From the NCBI GenBank assembly GCA_014871385.1, contig CM026427.1, positions 15,508,930-15,572,929 of the forward strand: DNA of 64,000 nucleotides. Reading direction: 5' to 3'. Both the position numbers and the translations under genes were made by a program. Positions 44,330 through 55,847 of the stretch are shown piece by piece (position 1 is the stretch's first letter; every line of letters starts with the position of its first letter). The stretch is from Ceratodon purpureus (Eukaryota > Streptophyta > Bryopsida > Pseudoditrichales > Ditrichaceae). The notes under the pieces were generated by a model that was not told the origin of the DNA, searched no databases, and saw nothing but the letters and a program-made list of their open reading frames with translations.

Positions 44330-45922
44330 ATGGCTACGAAAATGAGTGAGAATGAGAAGACACCGACAACCAGCGAGAGCTCAAACTGTTTAGAGTCGGA
44401 AAAGAAAGAAGATGATGCTTTGCAGCTCAAGACTTCCTTGAAGGCTGGACAGGACGCCTACTTCAAGCAAACTTGGACAGTCTCCATCTGCTTATGCATA
44501 TTCATGGTGGCTTTGAGTGCAGGGATTGCATGTCTGCTTCAGAAGCACCCTCTCTTTGTCGAGCGAGGATTAATACGACTGCATCACTACTTTTCAGCTG
44601 TGGCCTTAACTTGGAGAACTCCGAACATTGATCATGATGCTTTCAGGTATTCTTTGCTTTGGATGGCTCCTTTCTTCTCAGGTGGTGGTTATTGCTCGGA
44701 AGCAATCTCCTACGTGACTGCTATGGAGACAGGCTCGAAGGGCACCTCCCACATTCCGAAGTTCGCTATCAGCCACCATGGAGATGCCGAGAATATGAAT
44801 TTCTGGAAGGGTTTACCACTTGCAACACGTCAAACCCTTGTCTCTCTCTCCTCTACGCACATCGACTTGGCCGACGCCGTTGTTGTGTGCCATAGCGAGC
44901 CAGGGGCATGGTATCCTCCGCTTTATATGACACCTCCATGCCCTCCTACTGGATATGAGCATCCTCTCTATGTCATTGGTCGCACCATGTTTGAGACAGA
45001 TAGCGTGACACCTCACCACGTCGACCGCTGCAACAAAATGGACGAGGTTTGGGTCCCCACCCAGTTCCATATCGACACCTTCACCCGAGCTGGCATTGTG
45101 CCCGAGAAGCTGGTCAAGGTGGTGCAGCCTGTGGACACCGACTTCTTCAACCCTGCTCGGCTGCAACCTCTTAGATTACCAACAACTAATCGTCTCTTTG
45201 GCTTGGATGCAAAACCTGGTCTTCATTCTGCACAATCGTCAAAACCTTTTGTGTTTTTAAGTATCTTCAAATGGGAGCATCGCAAGGGCTGGGATATCCT
45301 TCTCTCTGCATATCTCCAGGAATTTTCTGCCAATGACGATGTAGCTCTATATCTCCTGACCAACCCCTACCATTCTGACCGTGATTTTGCTACTGTCATC
45401 ACCAAGTTTGTACTATCACGATCCATACGAGAGCCTCCGAGTGGCTGGCCGAGGGTTTACTTGATTGATGAACATATTCCACAATCCCAACTTCCAGCAC
45501 TATACAAAGCAGCTGCTTGCTTTGTATTGCCGTCCCGGGGAGAAGGTTGGGGAAGACCCCATGTAGAGGCGATGGCGATGGAGTTACCTGTCATTGCGAC
45601 CAACTGGTCAGGCATGACAGAGTATATGACGGAGCTCAACAGTTATCCTCTGCAAGTAGAGCGCATGTCTGAAGTTTTGGAAGGGCCCTTCAAGGGGCAT
45701 CTGTGGGCAGAGCCGTCTATTAGCCATTTGATGCTGCTGATGCGGCATGTGGTTGTGCATCCTGAGGAGGCTAGGCAGAAAGGGAAGGTGGCGAGGTTTG
45801 ACATGATGACAAAGTTCTCACAGGAGGTTGTCGGACGGATTGTGGTGGAGCAACTGGTCCGGGTTCAGGCTAAGCTTGATTCGAGAACAAGCGCAAACAA
45901 GGTCTCAGCCACTTCCAGGTAG
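44330..45922 (+). CDS. GT4-family membrane glycosyltransferase
   Basis: A 530-aa type II membrane protein, intronless within the coding part. Residues 1-50 are cytosolic and polar, and about 51-70 (VSICLCIFMVALSAGIACLL) form a signal anchor, so a Golgi location is likely. The luminal part has a GT4/GT-B fold: GGGYCSEAISYV (N-terminal domain), FETDSVTPHHVDRCNKMDEVWVPT, then FLSIFKWEHRKGWDILLSAY at the start of the nucleotide-sugar domain. SRGEGWGRPHVEAMAMELPVIATNWSGMTEYM carries the EX7E motif. It resembles the plant family that includes At3g10630, as I recall. The start is ATG 44330, with G at -3 and +4. The acceptor and donor sugar are unknown. Confidence 0.88.
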   Translation: MATKMSENEKTPTTSESSNCLESEKKEDDALQLKTSLKAGQDAYFKQTWTVSICLCIFMVALSAGIACLLQKHPLFVERGLIRLHHYFSAVALTWRTPNIDHDAFRYSLLWMAPFFSGGGYCSEAISYVTAMETGSKGTSHIPKFAISHHGDAENMNFWKGLPLATRQTLVSLSSTHIDLADAVVVCHSEPGAWYPPLYMTPPCPPTGYEHPLYVIGRTMFETDSVTPHHVDRCNKMDEVWVPTQFHIDTFTRAGIVPEKLVKVVQPVDTDFFNPARLQPLRLPTTNRLFGLDAKPGLHSAQSSKPFVFLSIFKWEHRKGWDILLSAYLQEFSANDDVALYLLTNPYHSDRDFATVITKFVLSRSIREPPSGWPRVYLIDEHIPQSQLPALYKAAACFVLPSRGEGWGRPHVEAMAMELPVIATNWSGMTEYMTELNSYPLQVERMSEVLEGPFKGHLWAEPSISHLMLLMRHVVVHPEEARQKGKVARFDMMTKFSQEVVGRIVVEQLVRVQAKLDSRTSANKVSATSR

Positions 45923-48900
45923 GTCTGGATATTCCACACTTGGTGCCTCGGTGAGGTAGGTACACCAGAATTCAGTCTCATTCAAGCAAAAATCCTATCG
46001 TCAAAAAACCCTCCGAGTGTGAATAGCATCATGATATGGATTGTATTGATGTTCTGAGTTAAAGTTTGATTGACTTCAGATTAAAACCCTTCTCAGCCGG
46101 TCACAACTAAGGTTGGGCTCTGATTTCCGCTAGAGATCCCTCATCAGCATCTTTAGCTTTATCGCTATTGAATTCAGTTGAAGGAGGCTCACCGAAGGAT
46201 GAGTCACATTGTGCCATAAACAATCTGAAGAGTGATCTGAACTTCGATACAACTTGGAAGAAAAGTTTACGTTTTTAACATATCCTAGCACCGGTAATCA
46301 GACTCTTGCTGCTTTTAATTATGTCATGTGAATGAGTTCGGACTCAAATTAACTAAAACTTGTAGCATGAACTGGACGTATATATACCTCCTTCAAAAGC
46401 ATATGTGAATACTGAGTGAACACAGTATCGTTAAAGTAGACATATTTTATTTTGAAGATCCTGTATTCCTCAAACTAGTGCTTGATCAGGTCGACCCTAC
46501 TTTAGAAACAAAACATCTCCTAGATGAAAAGTTACTAATAGCCAGCCACCGAATTTCTTCAACTGCAATTTCTTAACCTCGCATCCTCGCATCACCCCAG
46601 TAACGAACCACTGTGATTTATGATGTTTTATCCCAAAGATTTCATTTGGCACAAGCTGCTAATGAAGTTCGGCCGTGAACTACTTCACATTCTCTTTTCG
46701 CGTGTATTCTCATGCATGATGGCAGTTTTGTCTTTTAAGAATTCATATCTACCGTATATTGGTTCAAGTTCGATTTTTGTATCTCCCCCTCCACAGTAGA
46801 TGGAAAAACAAAACAGTATCTTAATGAAAAAGTATCTTAATAATTTCTATCATTCTTCTATACACCTTTCAGTTGACAACTTGCATTGTCTGCTCATTTT
46901 TAGAAACGATGTCTGTGATTGTGTCCTGAACAAAAACGACAATGCGAAAGCACATACTGTAGCTTCTCGTCGTCAATCTTCTTGTGCAAACAAGAAATTC
47001 TCCTCGGTTTCACCTTCCTGAGATGTGGGAATGCAAAGAAATCATGGAACTCCTTCACTTTCTCTCATCTGGGTAATCGTGGCAATCAAATGTCCTCCCT
47101 CCCATTGCAACCCTCCATTCCAACATGGAGTCACAGACACCTCAGGTACAATTTCCATGGAAGAATTAAATTTTCCATTTATTGTTTTCCTTTTTCATTT
47201 TTTATCATACTTTTCATCATATTTTTTTATCATATTTTTTTATCATATTTTTTGAAAGTATTTGACCCAAGTGGGCATGGCTCCCGAGGAAGATCCCAGG
47301 CTCAGAATTCCGGGGAGAATCAGCGCTTGTGAGAGGAGGCACTTGGAAGTGATCCCAGGCATGGCCATTGGAGGAGAATCCTTGCCTACTTCCAGGCATT
47401 AAGGGAAAAAATTAAAGCTATGTGGGAGGCTCATCCGGACTCCCTGACAAGAGATAAGAAGGAAGAATGTTTGGAATGAGGTCGTACAGCATTGACAGGT
47501 AAGCTTAGTCATTGACAGGAATCCCCAACGAACAAAAGGCATTCTTATCAAAAACTCCTACAAAGTAAGCGGAGCTCCTTAAATTTAGGCCCAGCTACAG
47601 TTGGCTTGACTCACCTCAATAGCACTGATTTGGGAACTGGATTGACCCGAATCAGTAAATAGACCCAAAGTGACTTACCCCAGCTTATCCAGATTGCAAT
47701 TTTAGTTAAGTTACCACGTTTTTGTTAGAAATCGAATGTGCCTTCATTGCGTCATGATCCTGATTAGAATGGAACTTATGACAATCCTCTTGATGGTACT
47801 TTTCTACAAGTGTGATGAATCTGATGCAATTCTGTCCAATTTTTTTTTAACAAAACTTGATATTATCATCGTAAGATGATGATTTTTGATTTTTTTTGTT
47901 TAATTGTGTTATAAAACATTGGAGTTTAGTTCGATCATTGATATGAACTTTGACTTTAGTTAGAAATATATATATGCTCTTATATGATTAAAAGAGCATA
48001 AATTTTATTTGGGACAAAAATTACGGTTGGTGCATTTTTAGAGGTTGAAGGTTTCGGCACAAAGGATGCTTGGTAGGTGTGAGAACCTAGGAAAGTAGAA
48101 ATGAATGAATTGATCATGCATATATTCCAATTGTTGAACAAGTTTTCAATTAACAAAAACACTAAAAGTCGTATAAATTGGAAAATTATAAGGTTCAAAA
48201 TTAGTGTTAAATAACTTCCATTCAAAGACCTAAACCAAAATCTCGTCTCAATTTTTTAGAAATTAATGTGGTCACAACATGAGACCTCTGTAAAGTGATG
48301 AAAAAAATGTTATTCCACTCAATAAGTAGTGATATTGCTATGGTTTTATGGTATAAAATCATAAGTAGAGATGTTTTTATGAAACAAATTCAAGACTACT
48401 TCATCATTCATTTCATACCGAGTATACATCACATGTTTCTAAAAATACTATAATTTCTTTACACAATGTAGATCTTAGTAGAAATAACCTATGTGTAAAA
48501 AAAAATCAAACATTATAATAAAACATATAAAATACTTCTTATTTCTTATACCTACATAAAATTTTCATTGAAGCAAAAATTAGTATCATGCATTTAAGAA
48601 GAAGACCAAATTCTTTTTGAGTATCATCTATTATTTTGTAGTCAGGAAAAGAGTAAAGACAGAAATGATTGGTCTGCCAAGGAATATTACAAAGAGACCA
48701 AAGGTACCAAAGTCCAAGCTGACTCTATTGACAGGACGAACCAAATCTCACTTCCATGGCAGCAATGTGCTCAAATTGTCCGGGTAACATCTTTGACTCC
48801 ATGATGGAATTACCTCACATTTTTCCCACCGAGTCACCCCCACAATGGAAGTCATTCAGAAGCCAACTTCCAAATCCGGTTGTCCACAAAGGCAGTCACC

Positions 48901-51900
48901 ATGAGACGTCTTTGAAGAGGCCGCAAGTACATTGCCCACTTGAAAGCCCAAAGTACCCCCCATTGGAAGGATTGGGTTGAAAGCTTCCGCTTCACATGGC
49001 AGTTCATTACAACCAATGTAATCTCCAAACCATTTCTTGTAAGCTGTAGCCTAACCCATATCATAATTTTGAGCGTTGAATTAATATCTCAATGGGGTGA
49101 CCATGCCAACCACTGTAGTAAACCAATGCATGGAGCAATGATGGTTCTGTGATCGGAGGCATTCAAGGGAAGGCTGGCTTCTCTCCCTCGGAAAAGTCAG
49201 AGAATCCGGGAATTTGAGAATCAAGGTGGTGGATTCAAGTGTATCCCTTCATGTTTGCTCTCTCAAAGGTGTCATGCATCTGCAGGCTGTACCCTTTCCT
49301 TTCTAGCAAAAACTAAAAACAACAGGGGCCAGGGATGGGATGGTGATACAATGGAATTTTATGATGCCACTCTTAGGTTCTTCAATCAGAAAAAGAAAAT
49401 GAAGAAGAGGTGATGCAGTAAGGTAGGAGCTTTAAACCACTTTCTTCTGTTACTACAACATCAAGTGTAAGGTACACGTACGCAGTGTGATGGATTGTTT
49501 GAAGTGGTTTAATACTATTCAACCTAGAATGCTTGTAATAGAATCCTATCTATGCACAACCTTTAATCTTCTTTAGAGACCATTGAATGCATGATCCATT
49601 GTTTTCTGATATTCGAGCCATATGGTGCCTAATACATTAACCCCTAAAGGACAATCATCCACATTTGGGCTTTTTTAGAATTTGGGCATGTACATGTGAC
49701 TTCAATTTAAGTCGTGATTTTTTGAAACTTTTTGTGAACGTGGGCCGTGACAAGGACTTTGAAGGAATTTATTTTTTAATTTTTTAATTTATTTTTTAAT
49801 TTTTTTTTTTTTTCAATTAGACATTTCAAAACATAGTTATGGTATATAAAGTGGAAATAGTTGCTCAGCGGGCAGTTCGGGCATCCATACTAAATATTTT
49901 TGTTACCTCTAATATTTTTTCTATAAATACTTAATATTGCCATCTTTGAGATTTCCCAAAAAACACTTTTTTCAGTAGAAAATGTTCACTCCACAAAATA
50001 TCAAAGTTTTCTCACCATTTCGGGCAGTGTACTAAAAAAAACTTCTTCTTTCCTTTATAAAAGTTACAAAATTTGTTTTTTTAGGTTTTTTCTTTTTCTG
50101 GCTTAAAGTATGGACATCAATCTTTACTTTGAGCGTTTGGATTGGGACTTCATAACATAATGGAATTTCTAGGAAAGAAATAAGATTTAGCACGTTTTTG
50201 TATTTAATTTGATAAAATATTGTTTTCAACATGCTACACTTGTCTTATGTGTTTGATTTTTTTATACAATTAGCTAACGTAGTCTTCTTTGTCATGCACC
50301 AAAACCCCCAAAATCGATAATGAAAAAATCCAAAGAAAAAAAAAGTTAGAGTGTGTTGAACTAGTTAAAAACTGTGTCAAAAAAGTTTGTTTTCAAAATT
50401 CAATTGCTATAATCTTCTCATCTCTACGGTCGATTATGATGAAATTTTTTGAACTATCTACTGCAACAATCTTTTTGAGAATCTTACGGTTATAATTAGA
50501 AAATAATTTTTTTTTAGTCATTCATGCTTTTTACATTAGAAATGGCAGTTTTGAAGCGTTTTTGATGTAAACAAGATATGCTTTCACGATCTTTTTTCAA
50601 AATACTTTAAAATCTATTAATAAACTATATATGTAATATATGTAAATTTTTATTTTTTAAATAACACAAAGGCTAAAATTACAATTTTACTAAAAGTCAT
50701 CAAACCTTTGACCACTCATAAGTCTACAAACATTTATCAAATCATGTTGTCTTTTTGCTATATGTTAAATGAAATTTAAATTAAAAATTTAGACTAATTT
50801 TAAAGATCCCGTCATCCAAACATGTGCTAAAACAGAAACAGTAATGAAGAAGATAATTTTAATAAGCTCTAACCTTAGTTAAGGAGAAAACAAGTTGAAA
50901 TTATCAATATGGGCAAAATTTAGAATAATTATCTTCTTTTTTATGTTATTTTTGAAGAATAAGGAAATAAGTACTAAAAGATTCAAATGTAGATATGAAA
51001 AAAGTCCTCAAAAATGAGATTATATAAAAAACACACCTTAATATTTAATTCCTAAAAACAATTTCAATAAAAATACATAATTGCTTTTGAATTGCCATAG
51101 GTGCAAATAAAAGCGACAAATGGAAATCTCAAGCATGCAACTTTGTAATAAACTTGTAGATGATGTGGATCAAATCTATACTCTTGAAGGATCAAAATTG
51201 GAAGATCTTGATGTCTTAATTTTTTTAAGATCTAAAATTTGGAGTAGGCACTATGGAGTTATATTTCAATTTTAGAACATCATACTCTTGATTTTTTTTT
51301 TCAAGCTATTCACAGAAGAAAAACAGAGAAAAATTGCACTTCCACCCCCTCACAATTACAAAATCTACATATTATAACGCACATTGGCATCATCCATACC
51401 CCTCCAACATTTATAAACTAAAAGAACCAAGATCTTTCTTCAAAACTAAGTATTTTTTCCTTCAAAAAAATAAAAATAAACTACTCCTACACAACAAATC
51501 TTATCTCCTAAGTGACCATAAAGGATCTATTATATAAATTTATCTTCAATCTTTCCACAGCTACACTAATAGAACTCCCCTGTAACTTCCAATGAACACA
51601 AAAACAAACCCCTTTAGCCCTCGTGGGCAGCCAAAAAGATCTTTAAAAAAAGCATGCAAATGAGCTCTCCAGCAACTGCACAACAACAACAACTACTGCA
51701 GCAGCTTCGCAGCGATCATCGTCCTCCTCGTCACCTCCTTTTAACTTTTAACTTTCTCCCTCCACTTTTGCTTTTTGGCAAGCTTTTTGCGTGACCAATT
51801 CCAATCCACTCCCAAACTGCAGAGTTCGTCCTGTTCCTGTTCCTGTTGTTCGTCCTGAGCTTGCGTCGCTCTCATCAGCTTTCTAATATTATTATAATAA

Positions 51901-52136
51901 AAAAGCCCCAGGCTCTCCCCGAGTAGACAATCATGGAGCAAGTATAAGTAGTCACGCCCCCTGCTCTTGGAAATCTCCGTCATTTGCTTCCACTGCACTG
52001 CCTTGGTTTGTTTCATGCCTTTTGTCTCCGCTGCTCTGCAGCGACGTAGTTGAAGTGTAGTTGAAGTGTGGTTGAAGTGTAGGTGAGTTGGTTGAGTTTG
52101 GTTGAGAGTGGGTGAGAGGAGTGAATTGTTGGAGAC
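45923..52136. other. AT-rich spacer
   Basis: No gene was recognised. Most of 47,700-51,700 is AT-rich with short frames and A/T tracts. A short CATATTTTTTTAT repeat occurs at 47216-47252. The stretch 48,640-49,400 has a more even base composition but no convincing frame. The last 400 bases probably hold the promoter and leader of the hydrolase gene. Confidence 0.45.
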
Positions 52137-55100
52137 ATGGGGCCATACCGAGATGTCGATGTGGTGACAGTGGACGAGCTGACGTCCAGCAAGGAGGATC
52201 ACATCTGGAGGTCCAAGAGCTTGCTCGGCTTGTTCTCCATTGGCGATAGTTTGTAAGCACTGGACTCTGGAGGCTTTGTTCTGGGAATTGTATGTTCAAT
52301 GTTGTGTTTTTTTGGATGTTGTTGGATGTTGTTGGATGTTGTTGGTTTTTGACTGGTTTGGATGGTTTGGCAGGAGTCATGAGGAGCATTCGGAGCATTC
52401 GGAGCACTGCTCTGAGGAAGATAAGCGAGCGAGCATTGTGCGTGAGTCGATGGAGGTGCTCCGAATGAATGATCGCGGCGGGTACACCGTACCCGCGGAA
52501 GGGCTCTACCCCTTCCAGGTAGCGGCCTTGTTGCCATTGCTGTTGGTTCTGTTGCACATTGGTTCTCTCACACATGTCCGACAGTTTTTGACTGCAGAAG
52601 AAACTCACGTCTTTGCACTATAACCCGCAAGTTCAAAACCTTCTGTTTTGCAACACTCACAACCTTTGAAGTTCTGACAATTTGTGACAATTTTTTCTTC
52701 TTTTTTTCTTTTCGCAACACTCATTTCTTTGCACTAACCCAAGTGAAGGACAAAATCTCAAATCCATTGTCAAAGCTTCAAATTTGAGGTGCTAAAGTCA
52801 GCTACAGTCTAAGTAGCCTCTTTGCACCTCAAAAGCGAAACCTCCTTCTCTGTCGAAAACTGGTCAAAACAGAAAAAAAGCAAAACTCTTGCTCCCAACC
52901 CCCCAAAATTCCATTCGCAATCCACAGTGATTCCATCACAAAGGAGCACTCAACAATCATTATAACCAGAACGTCAGTCCAAAAACCAACACCACCTATT
53001 GTTTAAAGTGCGTTACACACGCGTGTTTTCCAAGACGAGGTGTAACAGAATGCCCGATCTCCCGTCAAACTAGTGGAAAGAGGTCCCGGTTAATTGATTT
53101 TCCATAGGTCCCGTAAACTGAAGCTTTTTTTTATTTTTTATATGTTTTGATATCCTTGTGTACGTTGATTGTTCACGATGATTCTGATTCTGATGATGTT
53201 GGTGTTGATGTTGGTGCTGTCTGTGGTTTGGTGGCAGTGGAACTGGGACTCGGCCATCGTGTCCGCGGGGTGGGCGGTGTTCGACGAGGGGCGCGCGTGG
53301 GAGGAGCTGGAGACGCTGTTCTCCGGGCAGTGGGAGGACGGGATGATCGCGAGCATCAACTTCCACCAGTTCTCCAACACTTATTTCCCGGGGCCCGAGA
53401 TCTGGGGCACGCCGGACAACCCCAGCAAGACCTCCGGCATCACCCAGCCCCCCGTCGCCGCCCTCGCCGCGCGCTTCCTCTTCGAGAACGCCCCCACCCC
53501 GGCCCTCGCCCGCGCCAAGATCGACGCCCTCTTCCCCAAACTGCTCGCCTGGCACCGCTGGTGGTACAAGGTAAGCTTCCCCCCCCTCCCCACCAATCTA
53601 ACTTATGCATCAAATGTTGAAATCAGTGAAAGGGATACAGCTTGTATTTTTTGTTCCATTTTTGCATTTTTGTTTCATTATTTTATTATTTTATTTTCTC
53701 ACCTTTTTTGTTTTTTTTAATTATTATTATTATTATTATTATTATGATTATGATTTTGTTGAGAATATCGAGTCTTTTTTGGTCACTGCTAACTTGGGCA
53801 GAGCAGAACAGGACAGTTTTCTTGACATGAGAGCTTGCCTTGGGTTCATGTCTAGTTTGTTTCATGTTGGGCTATGTTTAGTGGGGATTATGTTTTTCTG
53901 GTGTGTTGGAAAATATGATTTTTAGAATGTTTTTCTGTGTGTGGTTGGTGTTTGGAATTTTAGGTTTTTTTTTTGGTTAAATTGGTTGTTGTTTGAGGAG
54001 AGAATTAACCACTTTGAGTATTGTGTGTGGGTGTGTAGGCGCGTGATCCTGAGAACAAAGGAGTTGTGGCCATTTTGCACCCATGGGAGTCAGGGATGGA
54101 CAACAGTCCGGCGTGGGATGAAACCATGCAGTTCCCTGTAGATGATCTTCCTCCATACGAAAGGCGTGACTTGACTCATGTTGATGCCAACATGCGCCCC
54201 ACGAAGGATACTTATGACCATTATCTCACCCTCTTGTACCGGTAATGACCATTTTTTCCCACCATTTCTTTAATTGTTTTTCCTCGATGATGGTTGTTTG
54301 TGAAATTTAAAATTTAAAATAAATAATAATATTTTATTCTGGCCTGACCATTTCGGTGTCGTCTCTTCCAGGTTCAAGAAGGCTCATGGGTATGACCCAG
54401 AGCAGTTGTACTGGATCTCACCATTCAAAGTAACAGATCTGTGCACAAACAGCATTCTCTTCCGTGCAAACCGAGACTTGCGCTGGCTGGCTCTTCAGCT
54501 CGGGAAGCATGAGGAAGTGGCAGAGATCGAGAAGTGGTTGGACAACGGCTTTGAGGGGTTCAAGAGCCTTTGGGACGAAGAAGCCGGGCTGTACAAATGC
54601 CAGGACCAAATCACAGGAAAGCTCGCTGATGCTGGCATCTCCGCAGCTTTTCTCCCCCTTTTCGCAGGAGTGGCTTCCAAAGAGCAAGCCGCAAAGCTGG
54701 TGAAGAACCTGGAAAGGTGGCTCAGCAAAGTGAAGTATGGAGTCCCCAGCTTGGACCCTGAAGACCCCCGCTTCGATCAGTTGCAGTACTGGCGTGGCCC
54801 AGTGTGGCTCATCATCAACTGGATGATCTCAAATGGCCTTCGTCACTATGGGTACGTCCTCCCTCCATCTCAAGTTCTCAACCCATTAGACTTGAAAAAT
54901 AATTTGCAGCAATTATTTCGTAAGAATTAATTATTTGTGTTTTTAAATGTTAAGTTTCGGAACAGAACTATTACTCTTCCTCTTATGAATTGACTATAAA
55001 ATATATCTACTATTGCCTTGTCGTAGTTTTACTGTGGACATTATTATGATACTTTGTGGCAACCCACTTTGTGTGAATCCTGTGTGGTACGAAATCTCAC

Positions 55101-55333
55101 CACTTGTTACTTGTTTCTTCAGGTATGACGATCTTGCGAATCGGATCACGGAGGATTCTATTCAGCTGACAAACGAGGCAGGGCTTCGTGAGTACTTCGA
55201 CCCGGTGACTGGAGCCGGATGTGGGGGGCGGCAGTTTTCGTGGACAGCGGCTATGTGCTTAGCTTGGCTTGATAGAGGAGCTGCGTTAGAAATGGGTCAC
55301 AAAATGAGTGGCCCTAAGAAACATTTAGAGTGA
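52137..55333 (+). CDS. Mannosylglycerate/glucosylglycerate hydrolase-type GH63 enzyme
   Basis: Predicted to hydrolyse the osmolytes mannosylglycerate or glucosylglycerate to the hexose and glycerate. Inferred exons: 52137-52252, 52374-52518, 53238-53570, 54039-54241, 54372-54851 and 55123-55333; 495 aa with all phases consistent. There is no signal peptide, so it is probably cytosolic. GH63 landmarks are YPFQWNWDSA across exons 2-3 (W88 begins exon 3), HPWESGMDNSPAWD (residues 212-225, with a likely acid Asp219), QYWRGPVWLIINWM, and REYFDPVTGAGCGGRQFSWTAA (E449, likely base). The short single-domain form matches the bacterial and Selaginella MGH group rather than ER glucosidase I. The catalytic assignment is by motif recall. 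Confidence 0.85.
52311..52352 (+). repeat. Short tandem repeat in intron 1 of the GH63 gene
   Basis: GATGTTGTTG-type units (TTGGATGTTG) are repeated four times. It is an intronic microsatellite-like tract. Confidence 0.8.
53718..53757 (+). repeat. ATT microsatellite in intron 3 of the GH63 gene
   Basis: About eight ATT units grade into GATTAT units. It is low-complexity intron sequence. Confidence 0.9.
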
Positions 55334-55847
55334 ATTAGTACATGTTAGAGTAGAGTTACATCAAATCTCATTCTTTGAATATATTGTAAGCCAAAATAAT
55401 GGCAACGGAAGATCAAACGCAGGGATTTGACATCATAAGCATATGAGATGCACAGATTATTTATGGCACTATCAACAAAATGTTGTAGCTGTGCTCAGCA
55501 CCTGAAATATACTTAGTAGTAGAAAGTGAGAAGTTGAAGAAGAGACTGTTGTGAGATTTGGCTGACTTACAAAATATAACTGATACAAAGGTATCCCTTT
55601 ATGATTGTTGTTGAGAGTCTCATCTTGAAAGTTGCCGTTACATCTACATTGTATTCCGCATGTTGTCTTAGTGGCCGTTACAAAGGGGCCATGTGCTGAC
55701 CTGCTCTATACAAGGTTCACATTCGTAAATGTTTTTTTTTTTTTTTTTTTTTTAAATCTGTGGCAATCTAAAACTGAGTTTGATGCTGAATTGATTCAGA
55801 ACAGTAGCTATTGTTCAAGTCAGCTGGGCTAATGAAAAGCATCAATA
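55334..55847. other. Tail-to-tail intergenic region with poly-T tract
   Basis: This separates the converging GH63 and STY-type kinase genes. It contains a T23-like run at 55731-55753, and probably both 3' untranslated regions. Confidence 0.6.

Noticed and set aside
47216-47252. CRISPR-like repeat unit (CATATTTTTTTAT)
   Set aside because: Simple AT-rich microsatellite without regular spacers, and the genome is eukaryotic.
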